A stretch of 39,476 nt of DNA, from NCBI GenBank assembly GCA_017627275.1, contig JAGAHC010000048.1, positions 1 to 39,476 on the forward strand. The letters are read 5' to 3'. Positions 33,955 through 39,476 of the stretch are shown in pieces (the stretch's first letter is position 1; every line of letters starts with the position of its first letter). Source of the stretch: Lachnospiraceae bacterium (GTDB lineage: Bacteria > Bacillota > Clostridia > Lachnospirales > Lachnospiraceae). The notes below the pieces were generated by a model. That model was not told the origin of the DNA. It saw nothing but the letters and a program-made list of their open reading frames with translations, and made no database searches. The position numbers and the translations under genes are program-made.

Positions 33955-34077
33955 TCGCCATGCTGACCGGTTCGCGAACAAGTTCGCTCACGGTCCGGCG
34001 TTCGCCGTATGCTCACGTCGTCAGAAATGCATCTGCATGTAAACATGCATGCATTTCTTCCTCGTTCGCGCATGGCT
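33955..34077. repeat. Palindrome-rich tail after nifJ
   Basis: This stretch holds a 15-bp stem with a 2-nt bulge (34023-34058, arm AGAAATGCA), an inner GCGAAC/GTTCGC hairpin (33974-33987) within 33966-33994, a CGGCG/CGCCG hairpin near 33997-34008, and loosely inverted outer ends (GCCATGC...GCGAAC motifs). It may fold as one branched structure at the nifJ mRNA 3' end, or be a copy of a dispersed palindromic repeat. Confidence 0.45.
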
Positions 34078-34079
34078 CA

Positions 34080-37000
34080 TTACTCGCTCCTGTTATAAAC
34101 CTGATTCAAGCTTACGAGGTAATCGTAGTGCTCCTTGGCGCTCTGTGCCGCTTCGTCGAAAAGCTTCTGCGCGCGTTCCGGATTCTTCTGCTGGAGGGAA
34201 GTGTAACGCACTTCGCTTGCCAGGAAGTCGTGGTAATCCGCCGTGGCCGGCTTGCAGTCTAAGAAGAACTTCTTGTCTCCGCCTGCCGGGTTGTAACGGA
34301 AGATGTTCCAGTATCCGGTATCGACGGCCAGCTTTTCTTCGTCCTGTGCTTTGCTCATGCCCTTCTTCAGGCCGTGGTTAATGCAAGGCGCGTAGGCGAT
34401 GACGATGGACGGGCCGGGATAGGCTTCCGCTTCCGTGATGGCCTTGATGCACTGGTTCTTGTCGGCACCCATGGAGATCTGCGCGACGTAGACGTAGCCG
34501 TAGCTCATGGCCATGGCCGCAAGGTCTTTCTGCTTCGTCTCCTTACCGCCTGCGGCAAACTGTGCGACTGCTCCCTTCGGGGTAGCCTTGGAGGACTGTC
34601 CGCCGGTGTTGGAATACACTTCGGTGTTGACGACCAGGATGTTGATGTCCTTGCCGCTGGCGAGGACGTGATCCAGTCCGCCGTAGCCGATGTCGTATGC
34701 CCAGCCGTCGCCGCCGATGATCCACTGGGATTTCTTCTGCAGGAAGTCTTTCTGGGAAAGGATATCCTTCGCAGCTTCCGAGCTGTCTTTTTCCAGTGCG
34801 GCGACCAGGTTCTTCGTCGCTTCCTTATTGGCTTCTCCGTCGGCAAAGCTGTCGATCCATTCCTTTGCGCCGTCGCCGTTCCACGCAGCAACCTTTTCTT
34901 TCAGGTTGTCACGCAGCGCGTCGTTGGCAAGGAACATGCCTAGACCGAATTCCGCGGCATCCTCAAACAGGGAGTTTGCCCAGGCAGGACCCTGGCCGTT
35001 CGCGTTCACCGTGTACGGTGTGGACGGTGAGGAGTTGCCCCAGATGGAGGTGCAGCCCGTGGCGTTTGCGATATACATGCGGTCGCCGTAAAGCTGAGTG
35101 ATCAGTTTGATGTAAGGGGTCTCTCCGCAGCCCGCGCAGGCGCCCGAGAACTCGAGGAGCGGCTGTTTGAACTGAGAACCCTTGATGGTGGTCTCTTTGA
35201 ACTTCTCGACGACTTCCGTCTTGATCGGCTGTTCGACACAGTAGTCGAAGGCTTCCTGTTCGTTCGGCTTCGTCATCGCTTCGTCCAGGCGGACCATCTC
35301 CAGTGCCTTTTCGCCCTTCATGCCGGGGCAGACATTTGCGCAGGATCCGCAGCCCGTGCAGTCAAGGCTGGAGACTGCGATCGCGAACTTGTATCCGGGC
35401 ATGCCGGTCATGTCTTTGACAACGGTGCCTGCCGGCGCGTTCTTTGCTTCTTCTTCCGTCAGAGCGATGGTACGAATCGCCGCATGCGGGCAGACATAGG
35501 AGCAGAATCCGCACTGGATGCAGTTGGCTTCGTTCCAGACGGGAACGTTGACGGCGATGCCGCGCTTCTCATAAGCGGACGCGCCGGACGGTGTCGAGCC
35601 GTCTGCGTAAGGCACGAAGTCAGAAACTTTGAGGCTGTAGCCCTGCTGCGAATTGACCTTGGACTGGATGTTCTTTGCGAACGCGACGACGTCCTCTCTG
35701 CCGCCCTTGATGTGCGGTGTCTCAAGACCTTCGTCCGCGCCGTCCTTCCAGTTCTCCGGGATCTCCACTTCGTGAATGTTGGTGGCGCCGGCATCGATGG
35801 AAGCCCAGTTCTTTTCGACAACGTCCTGGCCCTTCAGTGCGTAGGTCTTTGCCGCTGCTTCCTTCATCAGGCGGATAGCATCTTCCTCCGGAATGATGTT
35901 TGCCAGCTTGAAGAACGCGGACTGCAGGATCGTGTTGATACGGGTCGGGCCCATGCCGGTCTCGATACCGATCTTCACGCCGTCGATCGTATAGAATTTG
36001 ATCTTGTGATCATAGATGTATTTCTTGACCTGTCCGGGGATGTGCTTCTCCAGTTCTTCGCCTTCCCAGGCGCAGTTCAGAAGGAAGGTCCCTCCGTCTT
36101 TGACTTCCTGCACCATGTTGAACTTCCGGATGTAGGCCGGGTTGTGGCAGGCGACAAAGTCTGCCTTGTGAATGAGGTAGGTCGACTTGATCGGCTTTTT
36201 ACCGAAACGCAGGTGGCTCATGGTCACGCCGCCGGACTTCTTCGAATCATAATCGAAGTATGCCTGCGCGTACATGTCGGTGTTGTCGCCGATGATCTTG
36301 ATGGAGTTCTTGTTGGCGCCGACCGTGCCGTCTGCGCCCAGTCCCCAGAACTTGCAGCAGATGGTGCCTTCCGGCGTCGTGATGATGTCTTCTCCGACAG
36401 GCAGAGAGAGGTTCGTCACGTCATCCACGATGCCGATGGTGAAACGCTTCTTCTCCGTGTTGTCATAGACAGCGATGATGTGAGACGGGGTCGTGTCTCT
36501 GGAACCAAGGCCGTAACGACCGGAAGCGATCTCCACATCCTTGAACTTGCTGTCATGGAGCGCCGCAACCACATCCAGGTACAGCGGTTCGCCCATGGCG
36601 CCCGGCTCCTTGGTACGATCCAGCACGCTGATGCGCTTTACGCTGTCCGGGATCGCAGCGATCAGTGCCTTGGCGTCGAACGGACGATACAGGCGGACCT
36701 TGACAACGCCGACCTTTCTGCCCTGTGCGGCAAGATAGTCGATTGTCTCTTCGATGGTGTCGTTTACGGAACCCATCGCGATGATGACGTGCTCCGCATC
36801 CGGTGCGCCGTAATAATTGAAGAGTTTATAATCCGTGCCGAGTTTCGCGTTGACCTTGTCCATGTACTTCTGGACGATCGCCGGCATTTCCTCATAGGTC
36901 GTGTTGCAGGCTTCTCTTGCCGTGAAGAAGGTATCCGGGTTCTGTGCGGATCCCATCTGACGGGGATGATTCGGGTTCAGTGCGTTCTGACGGAACTCGT

Positions 37001-37601
37001 TGACCTTGTCCATATCGATCAGGTCTTTCAGATCTTCGTAATCCCATGTCTCGATCTTCTGGATCTCATGAGACGTGCGGAATCCGTCGAAGAAGTTGAT
37101 GAAGGGAAGTCTTCCGTCCACCGCTGCGCAGTAGGCGACCGGTGTCAGGTCCATGACTTCCTGCGGGCTCGACTCGCAAAGCATCGCCGCGCCGGTCTGA
37201 CGGCAGGCGTACACATCGGAGTGATCGCCGAAAATGGAAAGCGCGTGCGACGCGATCGCACGGGCGGAAACGTTAAACACAGCCGGCAGTCTTTCTCCGG
37301 CTACCTTATAAATGTTCGGGATCATCAGAAGCAGTCCCTGGGACGCCGTAAAGGTGGAGGTCATCGCGCCGGCAATGATCGAACCGTGCGTTGCACCTGC
37401 GGCACCGGCTTCCGACTGCATCTCTGTCACGCGGACCGGCTGACCGAAAATGTTCTTCTTTCCGGCTGTTGCCCATTCATCGATATGCTCCGGCATGACC
37501 GAGGACGGGGTAATGGGATAGATGGTCGCTACTTCCGTATACGCGTATGCGACATGCGCATCGGCCTGGTTGCCATCCATCGTCTGCATGTTTCTTTTCA
37601 T
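34080..37601 (-). CDS. nifJ: Pyruvate:ferredoxin (flavodoxin) oxidoreductase
   Basis: This TPP and iron-sulfur enzyme oxidises pyruvate and CoA to acetyl-CoA and CO2 and reduces ferredoxin, the main pyruvate step in anaerobes. The 1173 residues are the single-chain form. Domain order: N-terminal pyrimidine-binding domain with AYAYTEVATIYPITPSSVM, domain II and the gamma domain, then a ferredoxin-like insert with CIQCGFCSYVCP near 693 and CTGCGSCANVCPG near 745, and the TPP domain with FSGACAGCGETPYIKL (third cluster Cys) and VNTEVYSNTGGQSSK near 990. The ATG at 37601 follows GAGAGGAG. It has its own promoter (37645-37673). A small ferredoxin, its likely partner, lies 1.2 kb away. Confidence 0.98.
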   Translation of the reverse strand: MKRNMQTMDGNQADAHVAYAYTEVATIYPITPSSVMPEHIDEWATAGKKNIFGQPVRVTEMQSEAGAAGATHGSIIAGAMTSTFTASQGLLLMIPNIYKVAGERLPAVFNVSARAIASHALSIFGDHSDVYACRQTGAAMLCESSPQEVMDLTPVAYCAAVDGRLPFINFFDGFRTSHEIQKIETWDYEDLKDLIDMDKVNEFRQNALNPNHPRQMGSAQNPDTFFTAREACNTTYEEMPAIVQKYMDKVNAKLGTDYKLFNYYGAPDAEHVIIAMGSVNDTIEETIDYLAAQGRKVGVVKVRLYRPFDAKALIAAIPDSVKRISVLDRTKEPGAMGEPLYLDVVAALHDSKFKDVEIASGRYGLGSRDTTPSHIIAVYDNTEKKRFTIGIVDDVTNLSLPVGEDIITTPEGTICCKFWGLGADGTVGANKNSIKIIGDNTDMYAQAYFDYDSKKSGGVTMSHLRFGKKPIKSTYLIHKADFVACHNPAYIRKFNMVQEVKDGGTFLLNCAWEGEELEKHIPGQVKKYIYDHKIKFYTIDGVKIGIETGMGPTRINTILQSAFFKLANIIPEEDAIRLMKEAAAKTYALKGQDVVEKNWASIDAGATNIHEVEIPENWKDGADEGLETPHIKGGREDVVAFAKNIQSKVNSQQGYSLKVSDFVPYADGSTPSGASAYEKRGIAVNVPVWNEANCIQCGFCSYVCPHAAIRTIALTEEEAKNAPAGTVVKDMTGMPGYKFAIAVSSLDCTGCGSCANVCPGMKGEKALEMVRLDEAMTKPNEQEAFDYCVEQPIKTEVVEKFKETTIKGSQFKQPLLEFSGACAGCGETPYIKLITQLYGDRMYIANATGCTSIWGNSSPSTPYTVNANGQGPAWANSLFEDAAEFGLGMFLANDALRDNLKEKVAAWNGDGAKEWIDSFADGEANKEATKNLVAALEKDSSEAAKDILSQKDFLQKKSQWIIGGDGWAYDIGYGGLDHVLASGKDINILVVNTEVYSNTGGQSSKATPKGAVAQFAAGGKETKQKDLAAMAMSYGYVYVAQISMGADKNQCIKAITEAEAYPGPSIVIAYAPCINHGLKKGMSKAQDEEKLAVDTGYWNIFRYNPAGGDKKFFLDCKPATADYHDFLASEVRYTSLQQKNPERAQKLFDEAAQSAKEHYDYLVSLNQVYNRSE

Positions 37602-37644
37602 GGCATTCTCCTCTCTTTTTATTCATTGATAAAAAGCCGCCATA

Positions 37645-37673
37645 ATACTAGCATTCAGGCATTTAAAAAGCAA
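37645..37673 (-). promoter_or_regulatory. Promoter of nifJ
   Basis: Minus strand TTGCTT (37673-37668), 17-bp spacer, then TAGTAT (37650-37645) with the extended TGn just before it (TGCTAGTAT). It gives a leader of about 37 nt with GAGAGGAG as ribosome site. Confidence 0.65.
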
Positions 37674-37729
37674 CGAAATTCAGGATTGTACGCATTTAAG
37701 TTCACTTTTTTCGTACATTTTTCGAAGAA

Positions 37730-37758
37730 TTGTTCTTTCTGTTCATCTTCGATATAAT
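37730..37758 (+). promoter_or_regulatory. Promoter of the second EamA gene
   Basis: TTGTTC (37730-37735), 17-bp spacer and a perfect TATAAT (37753-37758), followed by an AGGAGG ribosome site at 37782-37787. It is divergent from the nifJ promoter. Confidence 0.65.
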
Positions 37759-37791
37759 CGATTCCAACGTCTTACATCCTCAGGAGGAAAC

Positions 37792-38652
37792 ATGCGGACA
37801 TCTGATAGAAAATACGAACTTCTCCTTGCCGCCGTGATCGCCGCGCGCGCGACTTCCTTTATGTTCAACAAGCTGGTTCTCACGGAAATGGAGCCCTTTA
37901 ACCTGATGGCGCTTCGTTTCTCGATCGCGTTCCTGTTCCTTTTGGTCTTTTTCGGAAAGCGTCTTCTTTCCACTGATAAAAAGACCTTTCTCGCGGGAGC
38001 GGCGGCCGGCATTTCCTTCTTTCTGGTCATGACCGCCGAGCTGATCGCCACAAAGACCGTGGATTCGTCGACCATCGCGCTTTTAGAAAACTGTTCCATC
38101 ATCTTTGTTCCGCTGTTTCAGGCCATGCTTCTGCGGAAGCTTCCGACCTTTCAGGCCCTGCTCGGCGCGGTCATCGCGTTTTTGGGCGTTGCCTGCCTGA
38201 CACGCGGTGTCGGCGGGTTCTCTGTCGGCATGCTGTACGGACTCTTATCCGCCGTCCTGTATGCCATCACCATCATCCTGATCGCGAATCTTTCCCGGGA
38301 CGTCACGGACGTCCTGCAGATGGGGATCATCCAGGTCCTGTTCATGGCCCTGTGCGCCGTGATCTGCGCCTTTGCCTTTGACCGGCCTCACCTTCCCTAC
38401 CATGCCTCTCACTGGCCGATGATCCTCGCGCTCTCCCTGATCGCGACCGTCTTCGGCTTTACGCTGCAGCCGATGGCGCAGAGCCGCGTCTCTGCAGAAC
38501 GGGCCGGCATCCTGTGCGCCTTAAGTCCGGCCGTCGCCGCCGTCCTCGGCGCCGTCTTTTTACATGAGCAGCTGACCCCCTTCAAACTGCTCGGAATCTT
38601 TCTGATCCTTCTCTCGATCGTGCTGCCTTACCTGCTCCCCGCAAAGGAGTAA
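37792..38652 (+). CDS. EamA/DMT-family transporter
   Basis: A 286-residue inner-membrane transporter of the drug/metabolite superfamily with ten predicted helices in two EamA repeats. The first runs from about 8 to 135 (FMFNKLVLTEMEPFNLMALRF, then DSSTIALLENCSIIFVPLFQ), the second from about 145 to 284 (ILCALSPAVAAVLGAVFLHEQLTP, a typical repeat end). Its substrate cannot be read from sequence. It is not closely similar to the other EamA protein here (30208-31095) and is more GC-rich, in line with the core genome. It appears to be a single-gene unit divergent from nifJ. Confidence 0.9.
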   Translation: MRTSDRKYELLLAAVIAARATSFMFNKLVLTEMEPFNLMALRFSIAFLFLLVFFGKRLLSTDKKTFLAGAAAGISFFLVMTAELIATKTVDSSTIALLENCSIIFVPLFQAMLLRKLPTFQALLGAVIAFLGVACLTRGVGGFSVGMLYGLLSAVLYAITIILIANLSRDVTDVLQMGIIQVLFMALCAVICAFAFDRPHLPYHASHWPMILALSLIATVFGFTLQPMAQSRVSAERAGILCALSPAVAAVLGAVFLHEQLTPFKLLGIFLILLSIVLPYLLPAKE

Positions 38653-38745
38653 CGGCAGGCCTCTCCGGTTAGTCAAAATTAACGAATTGTACGCTAACAA
38701 AGACCATCAAAACACAGGTTTTTCACAGTCTTTCTCCTTCTTGTG

Positions 38746-38754
38746 TGATAGAAT
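38746..38754 (+). promoter_or_regulatory. Extended -10 promoter of the ferredoxin gene
   Basis: TGATAGAAT (TGn plus TAGAAT) about 80 nt before the ferredoxin ATG, with no clear -35. The leader of roughly 75 nt ends in a strong AAGGAGGT ribosome site at 38821-38828. Confidence 0.5.
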
Positions 38755-38835
38755 GACCACGATGATAAAGTTTATCTGCGTGCACCTGAATCTTCAGGGC
38801 ATTTGCCAGGTAGTTTTCACAAGGAGGTAGACACA

Positions 38836-39006
38836 ATGGCAAGAGTAATCAGTTCTGAATGCATCAGCTGCGGCACCTGCGCGGGCGCATGCCCTGTAGA
38901 AGCGATCTCCCAGGGTGAATCCCAGTTCGAGATCAATGCTGAGACCTGCATCGATTGCGGCGCGTGCGAAGGCGCATGCCCTGTCAGTGCGATTTCCGAA
39001 GCATAA
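38836..39006 (+). CDS. 2[4Fe-4S] bacterial ferredoxin
   Basis: A 56-residue clostridial-type ferredoxin that carries low-potential electrons, very probably from the pyruvate oxidoreductase encoded nearby. Two cluster motifs are plain: CISCGTCAGACPVEAI (residues 10-25) and CIDCGACEGACPVSAI (about 39-54), each CxxCxxCxxxCP. The halves are clear internal duplicates. The start is the ATG at 38836, seven bases after AAGGAGGT; an upstream in-frame ATG at 38803 would include the ribosome site in the coding sequence and is rejected. A bidirectional terminator follows. Confidence 0.97.
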   Translation: MARVISSECISCGTCAGACPVEAISQGESQFEINAETCIDCGACEGACPVSAISEA

Positions 39007-39033
39007 TACATACTTCTCAAATGCATTCAAAAA

Positions 39034-39066
39034 ACGGAGCAGGACTTCCTGCTCCGTTTTTCTTTT
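39034..39066. terminator. Bidirectional terminator between ferredoxin and the convergent gene
   Basis: ACGGAGCAGG (39034-39043) pairs with CCTGCTCCGT (39048-39057). A T-tract follows on the plus strand (39057-39066), and the A-run before the stem (39029-39034) gives a T-tract on the minus strand, so it can serve both convergent genes. Confidence 0.9.
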
Positions 39067-39098
39067 TACGTATTGCGTGATCGTCGTATGATCTTACA

Positions 39099-39476
39099 TC
39101 ATTCACCGGAGAGCATTCCGTACGGAACGCCGACGATCTCCGGTACTCCGAAGTATCCTTCATAGGCTACGTTGGTCCAGTAGGCCGCGTCTTCCGAAAG
39201 GTCGTTGCTGTAAGCGAAGGTATAGCGATTCTCGTAATCCGGATTCAGCATCTCCACCGTGACTGGAGAAGCCCCTGCTGCCGCCTGCTCCTCGATTGCG
39301 CGGTTTCTTTCCGTCATATCCCGGTAGATCCTGCCGAGGTGTGTCCCGCTCTCTAAGAAGGTCTTCGCAAACAGAAGCACCAGGCAGACCAACAGTCCGT
39401 ACACCACAGAACGGACGAAGATACTTTTGTCTTCTTTCTTCTCCGCGTGGAGACACTCCGCTATGCACTCGATCAC
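39099..39476 (-). CDS. C-terminal part of a membrane protein (possibly DUF6056-like)
   Basis: The reading frame is open to the window end, so 126 codons of the 3' part are seen; the GTG at the edge is probably internal. A hydrophobic segment (VRSVVYGLLVCLVLLFAKTF) is followed by a predicted extracytoplasmic tail. The end of that tail (NDLSEDAAYWTNVAYEGYFGV) resembles the C-termini of DUF6056 polytopic glycosyltransferase-like membrane proteins of Lachnospiraceae. That match is from memory and moderate. It converges on the ferredoxin gene across the bidirectional terminator. Confidence 0.55.
   Translation of the reverse strand: MIECIAECLHAEKKEDKSIFVRSVVYGLLVCLVLLFAKTFLESGTHLGRIYRDMTERNRAIEEQAAAGASPVTVEMLNPDYENRYTFAYSNDLSEDAAYWTNVAYEGYFGVPEIVGVPYGMLSGE

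Noticed and set aside
33737..33991. An 84-codon open frame on the minus strand
   Set aside because: It runs through both hairpin terminators and overlaps the operator region; the composition is not protein-like.
34024..34083. An 18-19 codon frame overlapping the nifJ stop (TAATG)
   Set aside because: It encodes a His/Met/Arg-rich peptide through a palindrome, with no ribosome site of its own. It looks like a product of the repeat structure.
35484..37757. A 757-codon open frame antisense to nifJ
   Set aside because: It is a shadow of the codon bias of nifJ. It lacks recognisable motifs and lies over a certain gene.
1..39476. CRISPR arrays, tRNA and rRNA genes
   Set aside because: I looked for regularly spaced repeats and tRNA-like T-loop motifs on both strands and saw none.

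Overview
The window looks like a chromosomal segment of a Gram-positive Clostridia bacterium, probably Lachnospiraceae-like. GC is moderately high by eye, Shine-Dalgarno sites are mostly strong (AGGAGG type), and several gene orders are typical of Firmicutes: pth-mfd with spoVG nearby, dnaD next to a DnaC/DnaI-type loader, and sua5-rpiB-upp-comEB. Genus and species cannot be read from the sequence.

Layout. 1-288 holds the N-terminal part of a TndX/TnpX-type large serine recombinase, next to a long terminator-like hairpin (309-405). 429-5050 (minus) is mfd, pth and spoVG. 5127-7534 (minus) is the glycogen pair glgD and glgC. 7700-12292 (plus) is murC with a strong terminator, then dnaD, a helicase loader and an unusual PRPP synthetase-like gene. 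This run meets, tail to tail with 3 bp between stops, a large membrane-anchored protein of unknown role (12296-14830, minus). 14883-21965 (minus) is a seven-gene V/A-type ATPase operon in the order E, DUF2764-like, A, B, D, I, K, with no recognisable C, F or G subunit. Upstream of it lie an SleB-type cell-wall hydrolase, comEB, upp, rpiB, sua5 and a GH18/SH3 wall enzyme. About 770 bp without a convincing gene follows (27770-28548), and about 300 bp of it is dense in inverted repeats and may encode a structured RNA.

A MecA-type adaptor (28549-29295) is followed by an AT-richer island (29.3-33.75 kb): an RpiR-type regulator converging on a gltS-like / ornithine-cyclodeaminase-like / EamA-transporter operon. 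The promoter of that operon carries three near-identical copies of a 15-bp element, two of them forming a perfect 16-bp inverted repeat, plus one degenerate copy. After paired hairpin terminators and a palindrome-rich stretch come pyruvate:ferredoxin oxidoreductase (34080-37601, minus), a second EamA transporter, a 2[4Fe-4S] ferredoxin, and the C-terminus of a membrane protein cut by the window end.

How the genes fit together. Most are housekeeping: transcription-coupled repair, ribosome rescue, replication initiation, wall synthesis and remodelling, pyrimidine salvage, t6A formation, glycogen storage, fermentative pyruvate oxidation and ion pumping. The less explained parts are the candidate RNA at 27.8-28.1 kb, the operator-controlled transport and oxidoreductase module at 30.2-33.7 kb, four genes whose predicted -10 boxes sit only 6-9 nt before an ATG (possible leaderless mRNAs), and the switch-like hairpin beside the recombinase.
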